This document shows positions 17,779 through 26,748 of a stretch of DNA of 64,000 bases, piece after piece. Position numbers and translations under genes: made by a program. Position 1 is the first letter of the stretch. Every line of letters begins with the position of its first letter. The DNA is from Pseudosulfitobacter koreensis (lineage in GTDB: Bacteria > Pseudomonadota > Alphaproteobacteria > Rhodobacterales > Rhodobacteraceae), in the NCBI RefSeq assembly GCF_024733015.1, contig NZ_JANKJG010000001.1, forward strand, positions 372,001 to 436,000, written 5' to 3'. The notes beneath the pieces were generated by a model. The model worked only from the letters and a program-made list of their open reading frames with translations, had not been told where the DNA came from and did not search any database.

Positions 17779-18305
17779 CGCACCAGTGCTGCCAGCAATC
17801 CTTCGGTGTCCACGCGACCGTTCGCGCGGCGCAGATGCGGCGAGACTTCGAACGCGCCGCGCCGGGCCGCCACGTTCAACAGCGTGTCGATATAAACGTC
17901 TGACTGGCCCTTCGCCAGCGCGTTCAGCAGCAGGATTTGCAATGCTTTGCCCGACTGCGGCGTGTAGCCGTACCAGTCCAGCACCTGCGCGGTCAGCTGT
18001 TCCAGATCCAGAGGGTGCCCTTGGGGGTCGGTCATGCCCGCGAGTGTTTGCGCGGCAGAAAGCGGTTCCGCCTCTGGTGTCGTTGCATCGTGGCCGGGGC
18101 CGTGCACCCAGTCCTGTGCAGCAAGCGATGGGATGTCCGCCGCGTCATCGACGTTGCCCTGGGTTGCCAGCAGCAAGAGCAGCGCCGCCACCGTCAAAGC
18201 GCCACCCGCGCCAAACGCCAGAACTGTCAGGAAAGGTATCCGTTCATCACGAAGCAGCAGGTGCTGCGTATCCGTGGCGGACGCCCCGATTGCGCGGCGA
18301 CCCAT
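17763..18305 (-). CDS. Conserved-looking single-pass membrane protein, function unknown
   Basis: I do not recognise this 180-residue protein. It has a short basic N-terminus, one hydrophobic segment at about 24-47, and a soluble part of about 130 residues. The segment DLEQLTAQVLDWYGYTPQSG and the ALQILLLNALAKGQSDVYIDTLLNVAARRG stretch suggest packed helices. The orientation should put the soluble part in the periplasm. It lies downstream of folC on the same strand with a 139-base gap, and its 3' end overlaps zapE by 16 bases. Codon use is like that of its neighbours, so a real gene is likely. Confidence 0.7.
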   Translation of the reverse strand: MGRRAIGASATDTQHLLLRDERIPFLTVLAFGAGGALTVAALLLLLATQGNVDDAADIPSLAAQDWVHGPGHDATTPEAEPLSAAQTLAGMTDPQGHPLDLEQLTAQVLDWYGYTPQSGKALQILLLNALAKGQSDVYIDTLLNVAARRGAFEVSPHLRRANGRVDTEGLLAALVRYASG

Positions 18306-18444
18306 AGTGGCACTCTCAAAATCCGGCAGGTTGGGGCATTATGCCTTTTCGGCTGCTCGGCCACCAGATGTAGAGAAGCGCTGGCAATCGCGTCAATATG
18401 GGCCAAATCGAATGCGACCGCCCTGTGGCAAGGAAACAGCGGTT

Positions 18445-19719
18445 TCAGCCGTTTTCACGCAAGATATTCCCCGCCAGATAGAGCGAACCGCAGATCAGCA
18501 CCCGCGCCTGTGGATCGACGGTCAGGATCGCATCCAACGCTTGGGCTACGCTCCCTGCCGTGTCGGCCTGCATGCCCGCCCGCTCCGCCGCCTCGGCCGT
18601 GGTCGCGGCAGGCAGGGTGTTCGTCTCGCCCGGTATCGACACGGCGGTCAGGCTGGCCGTATGCGCCGCCAAGGGGCGCAGATAGCCGTCGATATCCTTG
18701 GTGTTCAGCATTCCGCAGATCAGATGCGTGGGCCGCTTGGGCAGGTTGCCCAGCACCTCGGCCAGCGCCTCGCCCGCCGCAGGGTTGTGCCCGCCGTCCA
18801 GCCACAGCTCGGCGTCACCCGCACGCTCGGCCAGCGGCCCGCTGCGCAGCCGCTGCATCCGCGCCGGCCACTGCGCGCCGGTGACGGCAGCGGTGCACGC
18901 GGCCTCGTCCAGCCCAAGCGCGCGCAGAACCATCAGCGCCGCCCCCGCGTTCTGGACCTGATGCGCGCCGATCAGATTGGGCAGCGGCAGGTCGAGCAGT
19001 CCTGTTTCGTCCTGAAACGCCATGCGCCCGTGATCGGGGCCGATGTGCCAGTGCTGGCCGTAAACCATCAACGGCGCGCCCAGCCGCTGGGCCACGCCTT
19101 CGATTACCTCAAGTGCTGCGTCTTCCTGCGGTCCGACCACGCACGGCACGCCGCGCTTGATGATCCCGGCCTTTTCGCCCGCGATCAGGGCAAGCGTGTC
19201 GCCCAGGTACTGCTGGTGGTCGATGCTGACCGGGGTGATCACCGTCATCGCCGGTTTTTCGATCACGTTGGTGGCGTCCAGACGTCCGCCCAGCCCCACC
19301 TCAAGCAGCGTGTAATCCGCAGGGGTGCGCGCAAAGGCGAGGATCGCGGCGACGGTCGTAATCTCGAAATAGGTGATGGTTTCGCCGTTGTTGGCGGCAT
19401 AACACTCGTCCAACACCGCCGTCAGCGCGTCCTCGGAAATCAGTTCTCCGGCAAGCCTTATCCGTTCGTGAAACCGCGCCAGATGCGGCGAAGTATAGGC
19501 GTGAACCCGTTTGCCCGCAGCCTCAAGCCCCGCGCGGATCATCGCCTGCGTCGATCCTTTGCCGTTGGTTCCGGCAATATGGATCACCGGCGGCAGATCG
19601 TGCTGCGGATTGCCCAAGGCGTCCAGCAGATGCCAGACGCGGTCGAGCGTCAGGTCAATGATCTTGGGATGCAGCGCCATCATCCGTTTCAGGATGACGT
19701 CCGAACCTTGCGCGATCAT
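18445..19719 (-). CDS. folC: Bifunctional folylpolyglutamate synthase / dihydrofolate synthase
   Basis: The 424-residue Mur-ligase-like enzyme adds glutamate to dihydropteroate and to folates. The P-loop HIAGTNGKGST lies at 47-57, followed by TSPHLARFHERI, the GGRLDATNVI omega-loop region and GGHNPAA in the C-terminal domain. The length fits the family. The start overlaps the accD stop in an ATGA, so it is translated with accD. The accD-folC order is common in proteobacteria. Confidence 0.95.
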   Translation of the reverse strand: MIAQGSDVILKRMMALHPKIIDLTLDRVWHLLDALGNPQHDLPPVIHIAGTNGKGSTQAMIRAGLEAAGKRVHAYTSPHLARFHERIRLAGELISEDALTAVLDECYAANNGETITYFEITTVAAILAFARTPADYTLLEVGLGGRLDATNVIEKPAMTVITPVSIDHQQYLGDTLALIAGEKAGIIKRGVPCVVGPQEDAALEVIEGVAQRLGAPLMVYGQHWHIGPDHGRMAFQDETGLLDLPLPNLIGAHQVQNAGAALMVLRALGLDEAACTAAVTGAQWPARMQRLRSGPLAERAGDAELWLDGGHNPAAGEALAEVLGNLPKRPTHLICGMLNTKDIDGYLRPLAAHTASLTAVSIPGETNTLPAATTAEAAERAGMQADTAGSVAQALDAILTVDPQARVLICGSLYLAGNILRENG

Positions 19720-20696
19720 TTTTTGGGCTGTGCCGGTTTGGGCGCAGGTGCGGGTGCAGGGTCGCCCTGCGCGGCCTTGGGCACGTCGACGGGTTTGGGT
19801 GGTTCGATCACGGGATCGGGGGCGGGCAGATCGCCTTTGACGGCAGGCGGCAGGCCCAGCAACATGCGTGTGATGTTGATCAGTTCGTCGCGCATCTGCG
19901 TGCGCGGTGTGACGCGGTCCAGCATGCCGTGATCCAGCAGATATTCGGCGCGCTGGAACCCTTCGGGCAGCTTTTCACGGATGGTCTGTTCGATCACACG
20001 CGGCCCGGCAAAGCAGATCAGCGCGTTCGGTTCGGCAATATGAACATCGCCCAGCATCGCGTAGGACGCGGTGACGCCCCCCGTCGTCGGATGGGTCAGC
20101 ACGACGATATAGGGCAGGTTCGCCTCTTTCAGCATCTGCACCGCGACCGTGGTGCGCGGCATCTGCATCAGCGACAGGATACCCTCCTGCATCCGCGCGC
20201 CACCGGCGGCCGAGAACAGGATCAGCGGACGCTTTAGCTTCACGGCCTCCTCGGCGGCGGCGATGATCGCGTTGCCGACGTACATACCCATGGAGCCTGC
20301 CATGAACGTGAAATCCTGCGCACAGGCGACGATGGGCGTGCGCCCGATCTCGCCGGTGGCGACCAGCATCGCCTCGGCCTCGCCCGTGGCTTTCTGCGCG
20401 GCCTTCATCCGGTCGGGATATTTCTTCTGGTCGCGGAAATGCAGCGGATCGGCGGTGGGCGTGGGCACGTTGACCTGCGAAAAGATACCGCCGTCGAACA
20501 GCGCCTTGAAGCGATCGCGCGGCGTGATGTTCATGTGATGGCCGCAGTTGGTGCAGACGTTCAGATTGTCGCTGACCTCGCGGTGGAACAGCATGGTGCC
20601 GCACTCATCGCATTTGGTCCACAGATTGTCCGGCGTCTCGCGGCGCGAAAAGATCGAGTTGATCCGGGGCCGGACGTAGTTGTTGATCCAGTTCAT
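19716..20696 (-). CDS. accD: Acetyl-CoA carboxylase carboxyltransferase subunit beta
   Basis: This 326-residue subunit moves the carboxyl group from biotin to acetyl-CoA at the start of fatty acid synthesis. The N-terminal zinc ribbon has Cys29, Cys32, Cys48 and Cys51. The carboxyltransferase core shows FSAAGGARMQEG and THPTTGGVTASYAMLGD. The last 35 residues are rich in Pro, Ala and Lys, a flexible tail with no clear role. AGGAAGTG precedes the ATG. It is upstream of folC and 60 bases after the CPBP gene on the same strand. Confidence 0.97.
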   Translation of the reverse strand: MNWINNYVRPRINSIFSRRETPDNLWTKCDECGTMLFHREVSDNLNVCTNCGHHMNITPRDRFKALFDGGIFSQVNVPTPTADPLHFRDQKKYPDRMKAAQKATGEAEAMLVATGEIGRTPIVACAQDFTFMAGSMGMYVGNAIIAAAEEAVKLKRPLILFSAAGGARMQEGILSLMQMPRTTVAVQMLKEANLPYIVVLTHPTTGGVTASYAMLGDVHIAEPNALICFAGPRVIEQTIREKLPEGFQRAEYLLDHGMLDRVTPRTQMRDELINITRMLLGLPPAVKGDLPAPDPVIEPPKPVDVPKAAQGDPAPAPAPKPAQPKK

Positions 20697-20756
20697 GAGT
20701 ACACTTCCTGCTGGCCTGTTGGACCCTCAGATAATGCCCTGAGCCAGCAATTGCAA

Positions 20757-21674
20757 TCAACGGCGCAAGGCCAGGCGCACGGCCAGCCAGCCGGTCAGCA
20801 TGATCGCGAAATCAACGGGCAGCCAGCGCGCGATGGCAGCTTCGTCCGACAGCGCGAAGGGCATTATGTAGAGCGCAAGCCCCGACAGGTCGTCGGGCAT
20901 GGCGGTAAACAGCATCGCGATGACGTTGTTGATGAAATGCACGGCGATGGCAGGCCCCAGCGTGCCGGTGCGCGCGGTCAGGTCCGCCATCAGCAGCCCG
21001 AAGATGCCCGCCCATGCGGCGATCCAGATCGCATTGCCGCCCGTCGTTTCGGGCGCATAATGGCCCAGTGCAAACAGTGCCGATGGCAGCACCATCCACA
21101 CCAGCGGCGAGGTGAACCGCGCCGCCAGTTGCTGCTGGATATAGCCGCGAAAGAGCAGCTCTTCGGCGCTGACCTGCACCAAAACCGCCAGCAGCGACAG
21201 TGGCAGCAGCGCCGCCCAGACCCCAAACGGCAGTCCGGGCAGCATCGGCGGGTCCATCCCCCAGGGCGGCAACACCACCAGCGCCAGTGACAGTGCAACC
21301 ATCGCCGCCGCCGCCACGCCGAACTGCAATGCAAAGGGGCGCCAAGGCCCAAGCAGCGTCAGGGCAGATCGGTTGTGCAGCACCGTCACCAGCAGCGCCA
21401 GCACCAGCGTCATCGCGCCAAAGCTGAACAGCAGCGCCAGCATATCGAAAGGGGTGGCACCCGTTGCCTCATTGCCGACTGCCGCACCCGCACGCGCAAA
21501 AGGCGCGAACAGCGCGAACAGCGCGAACAGCGTGGTGTAGAACACCTGCGCCAGCAGGATGTAGCCGCCTGCCCCAAGCACCAACCCTGCGACCAGCCGC
21601 CAAAGCTGCGCGTGGCTTCGGGCGGGTGCGACGAACGCCTGATGCGGCGCGTAGGCGGCGGGCGGCCGGATCAT
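20757..21674 (-). CDS. CPBP family intramembrane metalloprotease
   Basis: The 305-residue protein has about eight hydrophobic segments and the Abi/CPBP protease domain in its C-terminal half. All three motifs are present: EELLFR at 171-176, FALGH with His205, and HFINN with His246 and Asn250. It should therefore be an active membrane protease of the Rce1-like clan. Its ATG overlaps the stop of the ABC-like gene (ATGA), so the two proteins are made together. Roles of bacterial relatives include bacteriocin immunity and membrane protein processing. The substrate is unknown; the ABC-like partner is the first candidate. Confidence 0.9.
   Translation of the reverse strand: MIRPPAAYAPHQAFVAPARSHAQLWRLVAGLVLGAGGYILLAQVFYTTLFALFALFAPFARAGAAVGNEATGATPFDMLALLFSFGAMTLVLALLVTVLHNRSALTLLGPWRPFALQFGVAAAAMVALSLALVVLPPWGMDPPMLPGLPFGVWAALLPLSLLAVLVQVSAEELLFRGYIQQQLAARFTSPLVWMVLPSALFALGHYAPETTGGNAIWIAAWAGIFGLLMADLTARTGTLGPAIAVHFINNVIAMLFTAMPDDLSGLALYIMPFALSDEAAIARWLPVDFAIMLTGWLAVRLALRR
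21503..21529 (-). repeat. Three tandem copies of a 9-base unit in the CPBP gene
   Basis: GCGCGAACA occurs three times in a row on the plus strand and encodes the repeated LFA of the first long hydrophobic stretch of the CPBP protein (about residues 49-58). The unit is in frame, so slippage would change helix length by three residues without a frameshift. Confidence 0.8.
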
Positions 21675-24600
21675 TCCTCATCCTCAAGCGATGGGGCCAC
21701 GGGGCTGCGCACCTCGGTCAGGTCCAGTCGGGCGTCGCGCAGCAGGTCTGCGGCGCCGTTCAGATGCGTGCCGACGCTCTGCAGCAGTTGCAGCAGCACG
21801 CCGGTGTCGTTCTCGTAGACAGCGCGGAATTCCTCGGCCCCCAGCCGCAGGAACTTGCCGTCGGTCGTGGCGGTCAGATCCATCTGGCGCGGCTCGTTCA
21901 GGATGATCGACAGGTCGCCGATCACCCGCCCAGGATTGACGGTGGTCACGGGGTGGCTTTCGCCATCCGCATCGCGGTAACTCAGCAGCGCCTGCCCCGT
22001 GACGCACAGATATGCGGCGTCGGCAGGCTCGTCGGTCGAAAACACGCGCTGCCCTTCCACCACGGGATACCATTTCGCGGCAAAAGCCAGCAGGCGCTGG
22101 TTGCGCGCGTCAAGCTTGCCGAACAGCTCGGTGCGTCCGATCACCCGCAGCTTGCGGCGCAGATCGACCGCGCCAGAGCCGTTTTCGTCGTCGGCCTCCT
22201 GCGTCAGGATACCGTCGATGCGCCCATTGCGGATTTCGATGAACAGATCATAGGCGTCTGGGTTTTCGAACGATTCCTCCATGAAGATCAGCGTCGATTT
22301 CGGCAGCAGTTCCCGCAGACCCGTGCGCGCCGCGCTGCGCTGGATACTGTTGTGGCTGGCCAGCGCGCGGTCCAGAACCAGAATGTCGGGCCGCTTGATC
22401 GCCGCACGGCTGAAGGCGGCGCGTTCCTGAAAGATCGTCGGAATCTTGATGCCGCCAAGTCCGGTGGGGATGTCAAAGATCGTCTCGGCCACCAGCCCCT
22501 GCAAACCTTGCTCGACCAGCAGATCCGACACCAGATCCTCGACCTCTCTGGCACGCGCGCCCGCCATTGCGGAGACACGCCCATACAGCGCGTTTTCCAG
22601 AATGGTCAGCCGCGGCAGGTAGTTTTCCGGTGCGATCGGCACGAACATATCCGCCATCAACGCGCGCAGGCCAGGCCCGTGCTCGCGGCGGATCTTCAGG
22701 ATCTCATCCTTGAAGCTTTCGGGGAAGGCCGCCCCGAACTGTTCCGCCGTCAGCGCAAAGGGCACCGTCAGCAGCAGAGCGAATTCGTCATCGTTCAAGG
22801 CCGCGTCCCCGTTGGCATGGCGACGCTCGGCAATGTCGACCAGTTGCTCGTACATCTCTTCTTCGATGCCCAGCGCAGTGAACAACGGGTGATTGGTGCC
22901 GTCCCGGCCAAAGGTCTGCAGCAGCGTCTCCATCAAGGTCTGCGAAATCGCGATGCCCTGTTCGGCCAGTCCCTGTTCGGTGATCAGCCGCAGAAAGTGC
23001 CCCTCGTCGGCCAATGCCTGCTGGCTGATGCTGAACCGGGGGGCTGCGAACAATAGGTTGCCGCCCAGCGGCACCGACGGGTTGAAACGGTCGGGAGAAA
23101 AGCGGTTCACCACCTCATCCAGTCCGGCGGCCTGCAAGCGTCTTTCAACCTCGGGGCGCAGATCGACAATGGCCTGCGCAAGTTTCGGATGCTGTTCGAC
23201 GTTGATGATCGAGTTCATCATGCGGCGCACCATCTGATCCTGAACACCGACCGCATTGATCAGCCGGAACCACCACGCGCGGATGTCGCCCGCATCGTTC
23301 AGACCCGCCAGCCCCGGATCGACCCAATCGGCACGCAGGCTGTCGATGCTGTTGCCCGCGCGGCCCGCCTCGATGCCCATGCGGTCCTTCTTGCCGGGGT
23401 CCCACAGAACCGTGCGCGGACTGGTCATCAGCGGCATCAACAGGTTGCTGCCCAGCGTGCCGTCGAACAGATAGGGCCGCGAATGGGCATATCCGATGCG
23501 CGCGGCGATCACCGCCTGATGCAGGTCCGACAGATCGTGCCCGGACATGGTGACATGGCCCCGCGCAGGCATCACCTCGCGGGTCAGCAGGTCGGCAAGC
23601 GCCGTGCGCTCGGTCTGGCTGGCCACCTGAATGGCGACGCGCGCGCCTGCCGGTATCTTCAGGTCTATGTTCTCGAGGACCATGTTGCCATCGGCGTCGC
23701 GCACGGTGACGCCATCCAGCACGATTTCACCGTCCAGATGGGGCACAGACTTCGGCGCGCCCTCGAACTTCTCGGCGTCGATCATCCCCTTGGGATTGAA
23801 CCGCTCGGTGACGATATCCCAGCGCACCGACATGTCCTGTACCTGGTTGTAATAGGTCAGCAGTTCCTTCCACGGGCTTGACAGGTCCTTGTAGGCCGCC
23901 AGCGCCGCGACCAGCGCGCCGACCGACACCTGCCCCTTGATCACCAGATAACCGCCCACCGAATAGAAAAAGAATGGCGTCAGCTGGGTGATGAAGTTGT
24001 TGATGAACTTCATGAAGAATTTTTTCTGGTAAATCCGATAGCGGATGTCGAAGAGCCGCCCAAGCCGGTCGGTGAATTGCGCCAGCCGGTAGCGCCAACC
24101 GCCATTGGTGCGCAGATCAGTGACCCCTGCAGCACTTTCCCCGATCTCGGACGACAGCGCACGCACCTCTACGATCCGCGCCTTGTTCAGCACGTTGATC
24201 TGGCGTTGCAGCATCGGGATCAGCCAGGCCTGCAACGGGATCAGCGCCACACCGGCCAGCCCGAACCAGACACTTTGCGCGAACAGGAACGCCACGATGA
24301 TCAGCATCTGCCCCGCCTGAAACACCGGCTGCGCCAGCGCGTCGCCCATCAGCCCGCCCATCGGCTCGGCCTCGGAGGTGACCATGCTGACCAACTCGCC
24401 TTGCGACGTGGTGCGGAAATAGCTGCGCGGAAACCGCATCATCCGCGCGATCAGCGTATAGCGCAGGCGGCGCAGCAGCCTTTCCGACACCACGCCCTTC
24501 ATCGTATTCAGGCGCATCTTCAGCAGTCCGTGCAGCAGCACCGCCAGCAGATAAAGACCGCAGAGTACCATCAGAAAGGTGATCTGGCCCAGCTCCGCGC

Positions 24601-24769
24601 CCCACAGGACAACCGTATCGGAAGCGGCACCGATGGCATCGTTGATGATCCGCTTGGGCAGTTCCAGCGTGGCGTAGAGAAACGGAAACGTCACCAGCGT
24701 GACCAGCAGCAACAGCACCTGATCGCGTTTGGAGTGTTTCCAGATAAAACCGAACAGCGATCGTTCCAT
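21671..24769 (-). CDS. ABC-exporter-like protein with degenerate ATPase domain and C-terminal cyclic-nucleotide-binding-like domain
   Basis: This 1032-residue protein has an exporter-type membrane domain (about 15-310) and the first part of an ABC ATPase fold (346-450). About 260 extra residues with no recognised fold follow, then the second part of the ATPase (about 715-855) and a CNB-like domain (about 895-1005). The ATP-site motifs are lost: the Walker A place reads VASQTERTA (382-390), the Q-loop IGYAHS, and the LSGGQ place IPTIFQ (776-781). Walker B VLD is followed by Arg801 instead of Glu, and the H-loop place reads FMEES. The CNB part keeps GDLSIILNEPR (951-961), including the phosphate-contacting Arg position. 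The start is set at 24769, where MERSLFGF follows AGGCGGG; the frame is open 39 codons further. It is probably a membrane sensor or scaffold rather than a pump. The CPBP gene is coupled downstream. Confidence 0.85.
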   Translation of the reverse strand: MERSLFGFIWKHSKRDQVLLLLVTLVTFPFLYATLELPKRIINDAIGAASDTVVLWGAELGQITFLMVLCGLYLLAVLLHGLLKMRLNTMKGVVSERLLRRLRYTLIARMMRFPRSYFRTTSQGELVSMVTSEAEPMGGLMGDALAQPVFQAGQMLIIVAFLFAQSVWFGLAGVALIPLQAWLIPMLQRQINVLNKARIVEVRALSSEIGESAAGVTDLRTNGGWRYRLAQFTDRLGRLFDIRYRIYQKKFFMKFINNFITQLTPFFFYSVGGYLVIKGQVSVGALVAALAAYKDLSSPWKELLTYYNQVQDMSVRWDIVTERFNPKGMIDAEKFEGAPKSVPHLDGEIVLDGVTVRDADGNMVLENIDLKIPAGARVAIQVASQTERTALADLLTREVMPARGHVTMSGHDLSDLHQAVIAARIGYAHSRPYLFDGTLGSNLLMPLMTSPRTVLWDPGKKDRMGIEAGRAGNSIDSLRADWVDPGLAGLNDAGDIRAWWFRLINAVGVQDQMVRRMMNSIINVEQHPKLAQAIVDLRPEVERRLQAAGLDEVVNRFSPDRFNPSVPLGGNLLFAAPRFSISQQALADEGHFLRLITEQGLAEQGIAISQTLMETLLQTFGRDGTNHPLFTALGIEEEMYEQLVDIAERRHANGDAALNDDEFALLLTVPFALTAEQFGAAFPESFKDEILKIRREHGPGLRALMADMFVPIAPENYLPRLTILENALYGRVSAMAGARAREVEDLVSDLLVEQGLQGLVAETIFDIPTGLGGIKIPTIFQERAAFSRAAIKRPDILVLDRALASHNSIQRSAARTGLRELLPKSTLIFMEESFENPDAYDLFIEIRNGRIDGILTQEADDENGSGAVDLRRKLRVIGRTELFGKLDARNQRLLAFAAKWYPVVEGQRVFSTDEPADAAYLCVTGQALLSYRDADGESHPVTTVNPGRVIGDLSIILNEPRQMDLTATTDGKFLRLGAEEFRAVYENDTGVLLQLLQSVGTHLNGAADLLRDARLDLTEVRSPVAPSLEDEE

Positions 24770-24984
24770 TTGCCCGCCTGATATGTGCCGCGCGGGCATG
24801 AGGGTCGTCAGCCAGGGCAAAGTATGTCCCGCAATAGGTGAAATCAAGCAGCGCGCATGTGCGCCTGCGGCCCTGAACCTGTGCAATTGTGCATCGCCTG
24901 CGATCTAGGCGCGGGCAGCCTTGCGTCTTGTGCCTTAAACCGCTGCCCGTTATTGCAAGGGGAACTGATCACCGGGAGGCCAAA

Positions 24985-26748
24985 ATGCTCAAGGGCAAAT
25001 TCGACAAATCCAGATTGCCAAGCCGTCACGTGACCGAAGGGCCCGCCCGCGCGCCGCACCGGTCCTATTACTATGCGATGGGCATGACCGAAGAGGAAAT
25101 TCACCAGCCCCTGGTCGGTGTCGCGACCTGCTGGAACGAGGCGGCGCCCTGCAACATCTCCCTGAACCGACAGGCCCAAGCGGTGAAGATGGGCGTCAAA
25201 TCCGCCCATGGCACGCCGCGCGAATTCACCACCATCACCGTCACCGACGGCATCGCGATGGGCCACGAGGGCATGCGGTCCTCGCTGGCCTCGCGCGAGG
25301 CGATTGCCGACACCGTCGAGCTGACGATGCGTGGCCACTGCTACGACGCGCTTGTGGGTCTTGCGGGCTGCGACAAATCGCTGCCGGGGATGATGATGGC
25401 GATGATCCGTCTGAACGTGCCGTCAGTGTTCCTATACGGCGGGTCGATCCTGCCGGGTCGCGTGGCGGCTGGCGCACCGGTGCCTGCCGAATACCTTAAC
25501 CGTGACCTGACAGTGCAGGACATGTTCGAAGCCGTCGGCCACCAGCAGAACGGCACCATGACCGAAGCCGAGCTTGAAATCCTCGAACGCGTCGCCTGCC
25601 CCTCTGCTGGTGCCTGCGGTGGCCAGTTCACCGCCAACACCATGGCTTGCGTGTCCGAGGCCATCGGCCTTGCCCTGCCCAATTCCTCCGGTGCCCCCGC
25701 CCCCTACGAGTCGCGCGACGAATACGCCAAGGCGTCGGGTGCGGCGGTGATGAACCTGATCGAAAAGAACATCCGCGCCCGCGACATCGTCACGCGCCAA
25801 TCGCTGGAAAACGCCGCGCGCGTGGTCGCCTGCACGGGCGGGTCGACCAACGCGGGCCTGCACCTGCCCGCGATGGCCCACGAGGCCGGCATCGACTTTT
25901 TCCTCGATGACGTCTGCGAGATTTTCCGCGAGACCCCCTATTTCGTCGATCTGAAACCGGGTGGTCAGTATGTGGCCAAGGATCTCTACGAGGTCGGCGG
26001 CATCTATGTGGTAATGAAGGAACTGCGCAAGGCGGGCCTGATCCACGAGGATTGCATGACCGCCACCGGCTATTCCATCGGCGAGGAACTGGACAAGGTC
26101 GCGCTGGAAGCGGACGGCAAGGTGATCTATCCGATCGAGACTCCGCTGACCAAGACCGGCGGCGTCGTCGGCCTCAAGGGGAACGTCGCGCCCGAAGGCG
26201 CCATTGTGAAGGTTGCGGGCATGGAAGCCCAGCACCAGATCTTTACGGGACCAGCGCGCGTCTTCGAATGTGAACAAGATGCCTTCGAATCTGTACAACA
26301 ACGCACCTACGAGGAAGGCGACGTGTTCGTCATCCGCAACGAGGGCCCCTCGGGCGGTCCGGGCATGCGCGAGATGCTGGCGACCACGGCGGCCCTGTCG
26401 GGTCAGGGCATGGGCAAGAAGGTGGCACTGATCACCGACGGCCGTTTTTCGGGCGCGACACGCGGCTTTTGCGTGGGCCACGTAGGGCCGGAAGCCGCAC
26501 ATGGCGGGCCGATTGCCTTCCTGCAAGACGGCGACGTGATCACCATCAACGCCATCGAGGGCACCATCAACGTGGCCCTGACAGACGACGAACTGGCCGA
26601 GCGCAAAGCCAACTGGAAAGGCCCGCGCGACACGATCTATGGCGCCGGTGCGCTGTGGAAATATGCGCAGCTGGTCGGCGCGACCTACAAGGGGGCGGTG
26701 ACCCACCCCGGTGCCAAGCTTGAGCGGCATGAATACTGGGACCTGTAA
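24985..26748 (+). CDS. ilvD: Dihydroxy-acid dehydratase
   Basis: The 587-residue iron-sulfur enzyme dehydrates dihydroxy-acids to 2-keto acids in valine, leucine and isoleucine synthesis. Cluster cysteines are seen in [25 protein letters not shown] and [17 protein letters not shown], and the C-terminal part shows [22 protein letters not shown]. The start at 24985 is chosen for the GGGAGG site seven bases before it and for family length; the frame is open 32 codons further up. It is divergent from the ABC-like gene across 215 bases in which I see no clear promoter or attenuator. The lipoprotein gene overlaps its end. Confidence 0.97.
   Translation: MLKGKFDKSRLPSRHVTEGPARAPHRSYYYAMGMTEEEIHQPLVGVATCWNEAAPCNISLNRQAQAVKMGVKSAHGTPREFTTITVTDGIAMGHEGMRSSLASREAIADTVELTMRGHCYDALVGLAGCDKSLPGMMMAMIRLNVPSVFLYGGSILPGRVAAGAPVPAEYLNRDLTVQDMFEAVGHQQNGTMTEAELEILERVACPSAGACGGQFTANTMACVSEAIGLALPNSSGAPAPYESRDEYAKASGAAVMNLIEKNIRARDIVTRQSLENAARVVACTGGSTNAGLHLPAMAHEAGIDFFLDDVCEIFRETPYFVDLKPGGQYVAKDLYEVGGIYVVMKELRKAGLIHEDCMTATGYSIGEELDKVALEADGKVIYPIETPLTKTGGVVGLKGNVAPEGAIVKVAGMEAQHQIFTGPARVFECEQDAFESVQQRTYEEGDVFVIRNEGPSGGPGMREMLATTAALSGQGMGKKVALITDGRFSGATRGFCVGHVGPEAAHGGPIAFLQDGDVITINAIEGTINVALTDDELAERKANWKGPRDTIYGAGALWKYAQLVGATYKGAVTHPGAKLERHEYWDL

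Noticed and set aside
21503-21529. Possible CRISPR-like or minisatellite array
   Set aside because: Only three 9-base units, no spacers, and the repeat is coding within the CPBP gene.
24770-24984. Leader-peptide attenuator before ilvD
   Set aside because: No short ORF with runs of Ile, Val or Leu codons and no terminator/antiterminator pair can be seen in the 215 bases.
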